This document shows positions 9,691 to 20,135 of a stretch of 64,000 bases of DNA, piece after piece. The notes under the pieces are model-generated. The model was not told where the DNA came from. It did not search any database and worked only from the letters and a program-made list of their open reading frames with translations. The translations under genes and the position numbers were made by a program. How positions within the stretch are numbered: the first letter of the stretch is position 1; every line of letters begins with the position of its first letter. Source of the stretch: Scilla litardierei (taxonomy: Eukaryota > Streptophyta > Magnoliopsida > Asparagales > Asparagaceae); NCBI GenBank assembly GCA_030789695.1, contig CM061142.1, forward strand, positions 603,021,659 through 603,085,658. Direction: 5' to 3'.

Positions 9691-9710
9691 TAAGAGGTAA
9701 GCTTGGGGGA
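9691..9710 (+). other. Polypurine tract of the Athila-type element
   Basis: Purine-rich sequence ending AGCTTGGGGGA directly before the LTR start (TTT then TGATCAC). This is the plus-strand DNA primer site for reverse transcription and marks the orientation of the element. Confidence 0.85.
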
Positions 9711-10008
9711 TTTTGATCACTTCGTATTTTACACCTTTTTTCTGCATGTTTGCATGCCAATTAGATCGCTCAAATCGTGTTTTTCACGTTTATTCGGCAA
9801 TATTGCGATGCTTTTCACGATTTGTTGTTTTTGTCGTATTTCAGGAGATTTGGAGCGATTTGGAGTGATTCTGATATGCATCCACTCCGGAGTGTCACCG
9901 ACGATTCTCTTGGGGGGTATTTTGCTATTGGAGAGGAGTGGAAGGAGAAAGAACGTCGTATGAACGACGAGGAGGCGAAAATATGAAGTTTGGGCACTTT
10001 GAGCACTT

Positions 10009-10399
10009 CACTCGGCCAAGTGAAGGAGTCACTCGGCCGACCATAGGAAGCCCGCTCGGCCGGCCAGATCGGACACGCAATAGAGCAATATCAGTGTGCA
10101 CTCGGCCGAGCATCACCATGCCACTCGGCCGAGCACCGAGTCACCCATCGCCCGAGTGGAGCCAAGACGACGGCAACAAAAGATGCCAAACTCTCTGTTT
10201 TTCGTCTGTACAGGCCCGATGACTGACTCGACCGAGTGGAGAAAGACGGTCCGCCCGAGTGACAACCGACGTCCACCCGAGTGGCTAAAGGCCGTCCGCC
10301 CGAGTGACCTCCGAGGAGACGACCCCCGAGACCCCCAACTCTCTGTTTCTGTACAGGGTTCGTCACTCGGCCGAGTGACATTTATCACTCGGCCGAGTG
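10009..10399 (+). repeat. Palindrome array (CACTCGGCCGAGTG) in the 3' LTR
   Basis: Copies of the ACTCGGCCGAGT palindrome or its half forms (CGCCCGAGTG) lie about every 20-40 bases, with the filler phrase AACTCTCTGTTT twice (about 10190 and 10336), also seen in the array at 4827-5166 (about 4915). The two arrays are therefore related modules 5 kb apart in one element. Confidence 0.85.
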
Positions 10400-10863
10400 A
10401 GCCGTGCTGCCTGAAGCGTAAACTGCGGATTTGAGGCTGCGCAGGGGCATTTTCGTCAGGGTTTTTTGGGCGATTTTGGGGGGTATTGAACTCCAGTTTT
10501 TAACCTAGTTTAGAGAGTCTTTTTCAGAACTTTTTCAGCCTTTTAGATTAACTTTTTAGGGATTAGATTGAGCTTTTAGAGAGGAGAGAAAAGTGATTTT
10601 TTGTTGGATGCTATCTTGTTCTTCATTGGTTTGTATCTCTCTCCCTCAAAAACTCCATTTTTATTGATTTGTTGAATATTGCTATGAATTCCATTCATTT
10701 TACTTGTGAATTTCTATTGCATTCTATTATGAATTATGAGTAGTTCATCGTTTTAGGGCGTAGGGATGAACCCTACGAGCCCAATTTCGAATTTGTGATG
10801 AATTGGTGAAACTTTTGCTAGGATTGATTAGGGGTTAGTTTGGGATCGCTATAAAACGAATAG

Positions 10864-11178
10864 CTAGGGATTCATACCGATTGGGATTTGCAAGAGATTG
10901 GATCCCAATTCGATAGAAATCCCTAGATATTCGAATTGGGTTACAATTGAATTTCTCCGGAATCGGTTTGCAAGAGATTGGACCGAAAGTAGGGTTTTTG
11001 ATTGCAACTCTATACCGATACCCGTTTGCAAGAGATTGGACGGGTAGGAACTATCCCAACCTAGGTCGTAGCTCGAGTTTGCACGAGAGTGGGCTCGAGA
11101 TACGATTGAACGATGATGTTGTTCTTCACGCTAGCTTGCCTAGGTTAGGGTTTGCAAGAGATTGGACCCTACCCTAGG
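10864..11178 (+). repeat. Five hairpins with conserved loop TTGCAAGAGATTGG and different stems
   Basis: Loops start at 10888, 10968, 11026, 11079 and 11152. The stems flanking them are ATTGGGAT/ATCCCAAT with an imperfect extension to 10864/10926; TCGGT/ACCGA; TACCCGT/ACGGGTA; CGTAGCTCGAGT/GCTCGAGATACG (one mismatch, one G-U pair; loop varies as TTGCACGAGAGTGG); and CCTAGGTTAGGGT/ACCCTACCCTAGG (one mismatch). Stem sequences are unrelated to each other yet each is complementary across the loop. This is direct sequence observation; the role is unknown. Confidence 0.9.
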
Positions 11179-11532
11179 TTGGCTATAGACCGGCAATAGC
11201 GAGAGAGCGTGAGCTTGGTTCCACATTTAGTTGCAACTAGTTCACCCAAGTTTCAAGTCTAGCAATTGTGAAACCCGCGAATCACAATGATGAGATACGG
11301 CAAGTAGTGGGGATTCCCTATCCCCTAAGCATCTTTTTTAATTTGTTATTCCTTTATTACATTTGAACGACTGTGACCGCATATTTGCGAACATTTCCCG
11401 ACTTTTCCCATAGCCAGGTGACCGAAGAAGACACTGTTATTAGGCCTCCTTGTGTTCGATACCCGCTCGCCGCTACACCGTGCACTTGCGGTAAGACTAC
11501 GATCGTCGCCGCTCCGGGACGTGTATCCGGGG

Positions 11533-11815
11533 CGCGATTACTGGGTCTGGCCTAGAAGCCTAGCCAGGCCCAGTAAAGGTAGTGCGCCAGGCCCGCATGG
11601 GCCTGGGCACCCAGCCCAGGCCCAGGCCTGGGCGCCTGGGGGCAGGCCCAGGCACTGGGAGCCTGGGCCTGGGCCCAGGCGGGCCCAGTCGCCCTGGGCG
11701 CCTGGCGAAGCCGGGGCCAGGCAACCAGGCTGGGCCTGCCGGTCTGGGCGTGCCCAGACCAGGATCTGACCTGGTCTGGTCTCGCCCAGCTGGCCTGGTG
11801 GGCCCCGCAGAGTAG
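11533..11815. repeat. GC-rich block of GCCCAGGC/GCCTGGGC words
   Basis: About 280 bases built of CCAGGCCTGG-type words on both strands, with inverted repeats such as AGACCAGG/CCTGGTCT near 11755-11780. Overlapping ORFs here are composition artefacts. It sits in the position where other LTR-A copies hold a GC-rich inverted-repeat cassette (47717-47910). Confidence 0.75.
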
Positions 11816-12080
11816 GTTTTCTAAAACCTAGGTCGGGCAGTTTTGACGGCTCAGTTTTTGCGAAAAACAAGCCTTGGGCTGAACTTTGGGCGATCAATTG
11901 GAGGGCCAAACGGACTCCGATTGAATCTCCGTTTTTTCCTATGCGTTCACAGTTGAACACCCTTCGAATTGATAGGTTGTATCAATCATGAAGCTCAACG
12001 GTGAGGGAGTTAAAATTCACGGAAGTTTGCACTTTGTAAAGGGCAAACTAACTTGATTTAATTAACTCTAATTTAATAGT

Positions 12081-12130
12081 CCCACATCGGTTGTGCGGAA
12101 AAGGGGAGAGTCTACCTCCTATATAAATAG
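12081..12130 (+). promoter_or_regulatory. LTR-A promoter: CCCACATCGG and TATA box
   Basis: CCCACATCGG (12081-12090) lies about 30 bases before CTATATAAATAG (12119-12130). The pair is kept in the LTR-A copies at 36240-36305, 39385-39435, 40870-40925 and 47450-47500, with the CATCGG word decayed in the 40870-40925 copy. This supports its being the family promoter. Confidence 0.65.
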
Positions 12131-12540
12131 AGGCCTCCCCCTTCTTCCAAATTCGTCCCAAGCTCTAGATCTGAGCGGCTCTCGTAAATGTTGGAGCACG
12201 CTTGGATCTAGGCTTAAATTAATATTCTCTATCTCCCTATATTTCTGCCTTACTCCTGAGGGGTTTAGCAAAGCCACGAAGGAGTTTGGATTTGGATCCA
12301 AAATCTTGGCGAAGGCTTTCACTCGCGTGAAACTTTCTTCGACGCGTGGTTAGCTCGGCGACACGAGGATTGCTCGCCTCGGGATGCGGAGCGGTTCGAG
12401 GAGCGGTTCAAGGAGCGGCTCGACGTGGGATGTGGAGCAGCTCGGAAGACGGTGCGGAACATCTCGCTTGCCGCAGGGTTGAGATTCCGGGTATGCATTT
12501 TAAGCATTAGTTTAGTTTAATCGCAGTAGGTTAGATCCTT

Positions 12541-12566
12541 CTTGGGATGGTCAGATCCATCCCGAG
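12541..12566 (+). repeat. LTR-A hairpin with loop TCAGAT
   Basis: CTTGGGATGG, loop TCAGAT, CCATCCCGAG. Other copies keep the loop and change both arms together: CTTGGGGTGG/CCACCCCGAG at 24884-24909, and on the minus strand CTTGGGGTGG/CCACCCCAAG at 35828-35853 and CTCGGGATGG/CCATCCCGAG at 47001-47026. Confidence 0.8.
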
Positions 12567-12759
12567 TCGGCATAGATCTTGTCTAAGGGTCTTGTACCTT
12601 AGGGCTAAGTTAAATTTTTTAACTGCATGTTAATTAGATTAACTTGTTTATTCTTCCGCTGGAAGTTTTTGTGTCTATGTTCCGTACGACTTAGGACGGG
12701 AATAGATTTTTTGTGCTCTAAGGGTCCTAGAAACCCCCTCATGTTACGTAGGTGAAACT

Positions 12760-12927
12760 GTAACATGGATCACTCTCTCTAGCTTGGAGAGCATCCGAAA
12801 CGCCCGTAGGCTTTTTGTAACAGGGATCACTCTCGCTTGGAGAGCATCCGAAATGCCCGTAGGCTTTTTGTAACAGGGATCACTCTCGCTTGGAGAGCAT
12901 CCGAAACATCCATAGGCTTTTTGTAAC
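12760..12927 (+). repeat. Three tandem units of about 53-58 bp, each a hairpin
   Basis: Units start with TAACAGGGATCAC (first TAACATGGATCAC) and contain CTCTC, GCTTG, GAGAG flanked by GGAT and ATCC, so each folds on itself. The first unit carries a four-base insertion in the loop. It lies just after an LTR-A end. Confidence 0.8.
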
Positions 12928-12935
12928 ATTTCAGG

Positions 12936-13827
12936 ACATGACAATTGGTAAGGAGTTGTTCATTTTAGGGGGTCCACACGCAGCACACACAGATAGAACC
13001 TATGGTATCAGTTGTTGTTGTTGTTTGTGCTTAGACTTCGTCGTCAAGTCTAAGCTGTCAAGGGGGTCCCGTACACTATCATTTCACGTCCGGTTCTCTT
13101 TAGTCATACTTTTACATTTTAAGGGGTGATGGCCTAAACGTGGCCGAAAGTACGCAAGTCAGAACACTTGCCTGCGGTGGCGAGTGAGTCGTCGGTCTGG
13201 ATCGTCTCGTCGAAGCGATGCGTCAGTGATGGTTCGTCTGAAACGAGCCAACGACGGTGTCAGAATGTGTTTTTCATCAATCTTATTATGGTAAGTTTCT
13301 AAGTTCAACAGGGCTACCCTAACAGTTCGAAGTCACGATTTTTGATTCGTTCCGCCTAATCGACGACTATCCCATGTGCACAGATAATCAAGTCCATTCG
13401 TCGATTTCTACAGTTGAACATTGTTTTAAAGAGCGTGAATCAAAATTTAGTTAACGTTGGCAATTTTTAGATTAAGTTTTGGTCTGCTACGATTTGGGTT
13501 CTTACTACGTAGTAGGGGACTAACCTTTTCGGTGTTTGAACGTAGATCGGACGTCGGGTCTGAACGGAGATAGATCTACGTCGTCAATGGTGTCTCGGCC
13601 ATGGGTAGCACATCGAGACTGGAATGTACAGCGAGGGGAAGGTGAGAACAGCGAGTATGGTGTCGGGCTCTCTCCGGTTGCGGGTAGCGCAACGAATCAA
13701 CACGACGGCGGCTACGGCGTCGGAAAACACTCGAGATCTGGGGAGTGTGTGAACTCCTAGGAGCATGTGGCTACCAGGGATTGGAGGAGGTTGAAGGGGG
13801 GTTGCTCGGGCTGATGGGTGGCTGACG
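12936..13827 (-). mobile_element. Tekay-like gypsy LTR, distal part (minus strand), split by insertion
   Basis: On the minus strand this continues the LTR that begins at about 23690 and runs left to 22706; the 13833-22700 element lies between the two parts. The family hairpin (loop GACGACG) is at 13029-13055. Compared with the plus-strand LTRs at 13833-16691, words such as GGCAAGTG followed by the hairpin occur in the same order, so the two LTRs are distant relatives. The left edge is uncertain. No gene seen. Confidence 0.55.
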
Positions 13828-13832
13828 ACGAC
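13828..13832. other. Target-site duplication ACGAC (left)
   Basis: ACGAC immediately precedes the 5' LTR (TGTAACGACC) and is repeated immediately after the 3' LTR at 22701-22705. Five bases is the normal size for LTR retrotransposons. Confidence 0.92.
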
Positions 13833-14418
13833 TGTAACGACCACTTTTCGTGGTACGTTGTTCGTGCACGTGCTTTTGTCCGTGCACGTGTTTGTTTTAG
13901 ACTTTGTTTGTTTATGAACACTTTCGTGTGATATGCCGTTGTGAACGTCTCTGAGAGTATTAAATAGTGGCACTAAATTGGAACGAAGTTTCTCGAGTCG
14001 TTTTCCCACAATTTAAACTTATTCGATGAGACGTGGCGATTTTCACTTTTGACGGGAGACGTTTCCATTTTTGGTTTCGTCGTCCGACGTCGAAATTGAG
14101 ATCCGTCTTCTTAGTTAGCTCTCATTCGTCGTCACGATCACCACGATATTTATTTTATAATTTTTGGAGTTTATTTGACCGTTTTTATATTTTTAACAAG
14201 TTTTATATTATTTTTAATAATTAATTTATAAATTATTTTCGGCCAAATAAAATTTATTTGAGTTTTAAACGTTTTAAAGAATTTTTGAGCCAATTTCCAG
14301 CTCATTTGGACCAAGTCAAACCCTTGGGTGAGTTGGAGTAGTTTTAATTCAAATTTTAAATTATTTTAATATTCTAATCCTATTAGATTTAGCCCTAGAC
14401 CAAGTCAACCCATCTATA

Positions 14419-14427
14419 CTATATAAG
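14419..14427 (+). promoter_or_regulatory. TATA box of the Tekay-like 5' LTR
   Basis: CTATATAAG followed by a leader-like sequence; the identical motif is at 20722-20730 in the 3' LTR. Confidence 0.65.
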
Positions 14428-15595
14428 CAACCCCTAGGAAGACCTATTTTCGCAAGAAATTAGCCCTAGCCTCTTCCAAAAGCAAAATTGGACGTTGCGA
14501 CGATTCGTCGCAACGTTGCGACGCTCAGCCACCGCACGACCGAAGAAATGAGGCCGTTTTCCCCGCTCCGACCGATGCTTCCGCCCGCACCAAGCCTCGC
14601 CTGCACCCCGCTGCTGCAGCCGCTCCGTTCCCCGCTTCGACCGATATGATCTCTCGGTCAGACCGAGAGACCCGCTCGACATCCCCGCATCTCCGCACCG
14701 CACCGACCCCCGCACCGTTCGCCCGCTCCGCTCCGCATCTGACCGAGCCGTTCGCCCGCACCGACCGCTCTCCGCATCGTTGCAACGTTGCAACGTTGCA
14801 GCCCGCTCTCCAAGCGCACGACCGACCGCTCCCATCGACCTGACCGACGGAGGCCCCCGCACCCGCGCTGCTGCACGCCCCCAATCGTCGCACAGCGCCG
14901 TTCCTAATGTCTGACCGAGCCAAGTCCCCGCACCGAGGCTATACGACCGAGAGCCACTCGTCGCAACCCCGCATCCGTCGCACCACTTGCCTCCGTGGGC
15001 CCCCCAAGTTCTCCAGAGTTATTGTGGGTCCCCCAAAGGCCCCTAGGACTGCTGTGGGCCCCACCTAGGTGTGTTCTCTTCGACGACTTGCCGCGTACGA
15101 CGTCGTCGCACGTCGTAGACCGTCGTCGCACGTGCGAGCTTTGGAATCTGGAATCGTCGCCCGGGTTGATGCTCTGAACTTTCCAGTGAGGAAACTATAT
15201 TGGAATCAGGACTTGGAGCGCGTTCTATTATTCCAACCCCCGGCGTCGCTACCCGACGCCGGTGTAGCTTTCGCGTCGTGTTGAGGTAACGCTTTGCACC
15301 CCTAGGACCCCAAACCCAATGCATGCTAATCAAGACTAAAATCAGTATTTTCAAAGTATTTTAATTGTTTTAAATTCACTAATCAAGATTAATAATATGG
15401 ACTTTAGGCCGGTGGACTTGTGCACGTAGGATAATTGTGATTTTTTGGACTCATTGGACGGTGTGCTCAGACGTCGTGCTTGCAGGCAAGTGAAACTTGC
15501 CAACTCTTATGTAGGGCCATGTTTTTAGGCCACTTCCTTGCTTTTAGCGTAAAAGAGACTAGTCAGTGAAATGATAGCTGGCTAGACGCCTACTT

Positions 15596-15661
15596 GATCT
15601 AGTTTGACAACGAAACTAGATCCGTCACCTAATTGATCTAGCTTGACAACGAAGCTAGATC
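15596..15661 (+). repeat. Two hairpins with conserved loop GACAACG
   Basis: GATCTAGTTT, GACAACG, AAACTAGATC (15596-15622) and GATCTAGCTT, GACAACG, AAGCTAGATC (15635-15661). The one stem difference is compensated on the other arm. Copies in the 3' LTR at 21892-21957 are identical. Confidence 0.9.
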
Positions 15662-16691
15662 CACCCCTTTAAACTTGTTGTTCATGCATACTAAACTGTC
15701 ACGTTTACTTTCCTTACCTGTACGTACTTTTAACTGCCATGCATTGCATCTTACATGTCATCCATGCATTGAATGTCTCATTGGTAGCACACGCTACAAT
15801 ACTTGTACTTGTACTCTCTTGACTGGCTAGGTGCACCCCTAGACCAGCAAGATAAAAACACTTCCTGGCTCGTGTTCCAGAAGCGAGCATTCCCGTTCGG
15901 GGGTAAGGCCCTGGCTCGACACACGTGGAGGGGTAGGGATAAACGGTCAACTGAGCTTAGGAGAGGTCTGATCCGCCCTCTAGCCAGAAGACGGAATCTC
16001 TGTGCATGAGGTGCTTACTTTCCTTGTCTTGTACTTGTCTTGTGAATGATTCATGTAATACTTGTCATCCATGCCATGCCATGCTCGTACTTTACTTTAC
16101 TTTACTTTACCTGCTGCACTCATACTTTAACTGCCATGTCATTGCATCATGCTAGAACTGCTAGGTTGCTCTTACTTGTACTTTCAGTTTCACTTGCACA
16201 AGTCTTCCAGACTTGCTGACATGTGCCCCTTTCTCTTTGGGTGTCACATGTTCGACCCTGAGCCAGAGATAGTTGTAGCGGACGAGGTAGTTGCTGACAC
16301 TGAGCCTACGTTCGTCGAGGAGTACGTGGACACCGGAGACCAGTTTTAGAGACTGTTGGCGTTGCTTTTGCTTTAGGTTGCTGTTAGATGTCGGTGCTTG
16401 CACCATTACTTTGTTGTTGTACTTTGTACTTTTGTTGGCCATGCTCGGCCTCTTTTAGACTCTTTTCTTTTAGCCTGGTGGCTTTTCTGTGATGTTGAGA
16501 TTTATTGCTATGGATATTCTGAGATGTTTCTTTTGTCTCTTTCGTTATTATTATCTTTGTTTCGTCTCGCGTTGCAAGGACCTGCAGTTTTAATTTGATT
16601 GACGCTTATCGGACTTGCAGCTTTGTAGCTTCAAGTCTGAGCGGACCTTCTCACGCTTCGCCTCCACGTTCTTGGGAAGCGGGGCGTGACA

Positions 16692-19600
16692 GGTTTTGTT
16701 GGTGGCCCATGCAGGTCTGTCTTGCAATTGTGAATTAACGAAACAACGATAATAACGGAATGTCCATTAAGTAAATTGCAACATCCAGTCGTTTTCTTAC
16801 GACACTAGGTGGTAAGAAGACTTAGTTAGACGTCTGTGCTTGCTAGTTAGAGGCCCCTGATTGTAGTTAGACTCCCTTTAGAAATTGATTTAATCGTCGT
16901 AGGAGTTACCTTAGTGGTTCATGTCTACCCCTGGCTATATTAGACTTCTAGGTTTTCCTTTGGTCATTCGCTTGGGTTCATCGATTTCGGACCAAGCTGA
17001 ACGCTTTACTTTACCGTCTAACCTTTAGAGGTCTTAGCGCCTAGTTCCTAATCTTTAGTTGGTCGACCGTAGGAGTTTCCCGTAGACTTTTCTGATTCAT
17101 CCTAGGCGTATGAATGTTTTGATCTCCGACCAATTTCCTTGCCTCGATTCACGAGATCGCCTCATGACGATCGTCGTCAATTTTCAAACATCTCCATTGC
17201 AAAACTTGAACCTTCTGAAAGAATTTTTCAACCTTCTCTTCCACTAATATACTTCATACTCCTTCATTGATTTAATTTTAAAAAAAAAACGTTTGTCGGA
17301 ATTTTTGAATACTAGCTTATAGTATTTTTCCCAGCCTATGTTTTTCGTACTTATGCAAATGCGTTGCCCCTTCATATATTAATTTTATTCTGGACCGTAA
17401 TTTTTGCTTTGCCCAATTCGATTTATAATTTTCCTTCTTATTTGTGTTATACGAATGATGCGTCGTGTTTACTTTAATATACTTTCAAGACACATGGAAT
17501 TTCAGCTTTCAACAAGTTGGTTTTGCTCGTCGTTTTCTCCACTTCAGATTTTTGCAAAATTACTATTTTCATAACCACATCCTGCTTAGACCCTCCATGA
17601 TTTGATTTTAAGGATTTGCTATTCGATCTTGATAATTCTTATACTAAGTCGTTAATATTATTTTTCCGTGCACCATACATACTTTCAACTATTTTTTATA
17701 TCCGTGCCAGACTTGTTGTGCTCGTATATTAAGAACCTTATGTAAATTAGTTTCTCATTTCTGGCAAACCCTGGTTCTCTAAAAAGTAGTTTCAAAATTG
17801 ATTATTCTCAATTTTCCATAGCCCAAAGAGTCTTGCAAGCATTTAACCTGAGTTTAAATTTTTCCGTTACTTGATTTCATTCTTCGACTTTCCAAAACTT
17901 TTTGACAAAATTATATTAAATCACTGACGTATAAATTTTCTAAACCACGTCCTTAATATTCGTGTAAATGATTTTACTTCCTTTTAAATTGATTTTATAT
18001 GAACCAATAAAACATTTTCTCTTATTATGAATATTCGACTCAAATTTATTTTGAACAACTCGTTTTATCAATCCCCAAATATTTCTTTGCAGATGAGGAT
18101 TTTAATTTTGGAAGTACAACAGTTTTCAATTTTGCGTATTTTAGCTCATGCTATTTAACCTATTTTCTTTTTCCCCTCCTATATAAGCATCACTACATCC
18201 CCCTTTTCCCTCAACCTAAACATCACCATTGAGTCAATGTTTCGTCTAACCAAGCTGTCTCCTTGTATTCGTCCTATTTGAACTCGTGCTTATCGATCCT
18301 TCCCTCGTCATGCCCTCGACCTCGACCTCCCTCTATTGCTTAGGCTTTAGTGTCCGTCAATGTCTGTGTCAACCCTTAATTGTTAGTAGGCCCTTGGACC
18401 TTGTGAGGTAGTCGTAGTGCACGTACCTGAGTTGTGTATGTGAGCTTGAATGAGTTTACCCCCCTAGTATATTGATGTTTGCCTCTTGAGTGATATATAT
18501 ATATATATATATATACTCGGAGTTATTCGTGATAGTATGAAGTTATTTATGTGTTAGTAGTCATAGATTTTGGTGTGGATAGCTATACTATACTAGGGAT
18601 GCCTGTGTATATAAGAGTTAGCGTTGAAATATCTAAGTTGTGTATGTAGTAAGAGATACTTATAATGGTTGAAATAAAATGATTGGTAAAGCTATGTGTA
18701 TGCTAGGTGTGATGATAATAAGTGTATGTATAGTTAAGGGAGTAGGCCTACTATATGACCTATACACTAGTACGTATAAATATGGTAGTAGGATTATAAT
18801 TTTGATTGGTATTGCCTGCTTTTACGGGATGTTGCATGCGTGCATACCGTGAGGTATACACGACTATTGCACATCTTAATTATGTATGTGTGGATGTGTT
18901 AGTATACTAATTATAGGTAGTAGGTTATGGTGTGAATATATACACTACTTATGTGTGACTATACGGTGAATGTTTGTACTAAGGAGTATATTATAATTAT
19001 ACGTGTGCTGATGTCTGTATTATTATTATGGTATATAGAGTGATTGAACTATGTGAGTATTGCCTGACTAAAGATTGAGTGTGATTGATTTATGGAATGT
19101 ATATGGTTGTATTGGGAGAGGTATATATATGGGAGTGGTATCAGTATAGGTATAAATGTCGTGTTACGTATATAGAATATTCTGATATATGTATTGAGTC
19201 TCACTCAAGCTTGAGTGGGTATACTCTAAGTACATTGAATGTATGTTTGTAGTTTGAATATAGCGATGTTTGATGCATGTATAGTGATAGGAGTGTTTGT
19301 GCCTGGTTGTGTTACGCACATGATTGTGGGTCGCTACACCAGTATATAGTTATAGGTGTTGGTCTTGTGGTATAGCTAATTACTAAGGACTTGCTCGTGT
19401 GAACGTATGTGTACTAGCTAAAACTAGGTGTGTTTGTGTGCTAGTTATATAATGGTATGATTGGTGTATGTGAATGAAATGTTAGCGTGTATGGGTGTGC
19501 ACCATGCACGGGTAGGTATATGCTTAGTTATAGGCTTGATGACTATGATATATGTGGCGTGTCGTAAATACAGTTATAGGACCGTACGTAATGTGAATGT

Positions 19601-20120
19601 ATGGTGAAATATTGGAATGCATTTGAATGACTATATATATATTATGAAATTATAGAAGTGGTGAGTGTATATTATATATGGTGAATTTGATTTAATAGTG
19701 GTATGGTGTGACTATATGTGTTGAGATGTTTTGTATTGGATGAATATTAGAGGGTAGTATACCCTTGATGTTTGTGCATAGGTAGCTACATATAGGTAGA
19801 GCAATGATTGTATTGGCTAAGTGTGAGACTATCCTTATATGAGTATCTGAACTATTGTTTTTGTGAGTAGCAGTTATATAAGAGATGTATGTTTATATAC
19901 CTGATTGAAATACAAGTATGAGTTTGACTGCCTATAATAGGTATTAATGTATAACGTACGTGAATGTATATATATACATGGTGGTAGTGTTAATGTTTGA
20001 CTACCTAGTGCATATATAAGCACTTGTAATGACTATACCTGGTTGAATTATTATATGACTTGATTGGGGTAGTTACTAGAGCGACTAGCTATATTAGAAA
20101 GTCCGAGGACGGACTTTATT
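16692..20120 (+). other. Noncoding internal region of the non-autonomous element
   Basis: 3.4 kb without coding frames. 16692-18180 is ordinary AT-rich sequence. At 18178-18187 TATATAAGC precedes a CT-rich leader-like stretch (to about 18350), perhaps a second promoter. From about 18480 to 20110 the plus strand is rich in T, G and A and very poor in C, with many TATATG words and a (TA) microsatellite near 18493-18514. A related internal segment occurs in opposite orientation at 23730-24400. No recognisable primer site was found after the 5' LTR. Confidence 0.75.
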
Positions 20121-20135
20121 CTAAGGTGGGGAGGA
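20121..20135 (+). other. Polypurine tract of the non-autonomous Tekay-like element
   Basis: CTAAGGTGGGGAGGA directly before the 3' LTR (TGTAACGACC). The minus-strand relative at 23691-23715 has AAGGTGGGTAGAA at the same place. Confidence 0.85.

Larger units (their letters stand above)
4151..11530 (+). mobile_element. Athila-type Ty3/gypsy retrotransposon, 3' half
   Basis: The plus strand shows, in order, a post-pol segment, a palindrome array with TATA box, an Athila ORF1/env-position ORF, a long noncoding 3' region, a polypurine tract (to 9710) and a 3' LTR starting TGATCAC at 9714. The 5' LTR, gag and almost all of pol are missing; the sequence begins beside the LTR of an oppositely oriented relative. 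The right LTR end near 11530 is not sharply visible. Confidence 0.8.
9714..11530 (+). repeat. 3' LTR of the Athila-type element
   Basis: Starts TGATCACTTCG immediately after the polypurine tract. It contains a palindrome array (10009-10399), AT-rich sequence without a clear TATA box, and a hairpin array with a conserved loop (10864-11178). The end near 11450-11530 shows TTGTGTTCGATACCCG, similar to the closing phrase of many plant LTRs, but the exact CA end and target duplication were not found. A GC-rich block of the next repeat follows. Confidence 0.72.
11816..12741 (+). repeat. LTR-A copy (copia-like LTR, 3' part)
   Basis: Matches the other LTR-A copies in this window (24466-25060, 35673-36540, 37769-40013, 40285-42536, 46825-48350, 61415-61671). 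It ends CCTAGAAACCCCCTCA. The copy lacks the 5' part of the family LTR unless the GC-rich block to its left belongs to it. The shared body contains CCCACATCGG, a TATA box and the hairpin with loop TCAGAT (12541-12566). Confidence 0.8.
13833..16691 (+). repeat. 5' LTR of the non-autonomous Tekay-like element
   Basis: 2859 bp, TG to CA. It carries a TATA box (14419-14427), a GC-rich transcribed part (14490-15270) with CGTTGCAACGTTGCAACG words and the inverted repeat CTCTCGGTC/GACCGAGAG near 14652-14670, a near-perfect palindrome at 14492-14514, and two family hairpins (15596-15661). Apparent ORFs are repeated in both LTRs, overlap in several frames and match no family. Confidence 0.92.

Noticed and set aside
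11452..11960. ORFs rich in Gly, Pro, Ala and Arg
   Set aside because: Produced by GCCCAGGC low-complexity repeats, open in several frames at once.
14434..15354. Arg/Ser-rich ORFs, repeated at 20798-21650
   Set aside because: Both sets are in the two LTRs of one element, overlap on both strands and are broken differently; GC-rich noncoding sequence.
16692..16730. Primer binding site after the Tekay-like 5' LTR
   Set aside because: No stretch matching iMet or another tRNA end that I can recognise.
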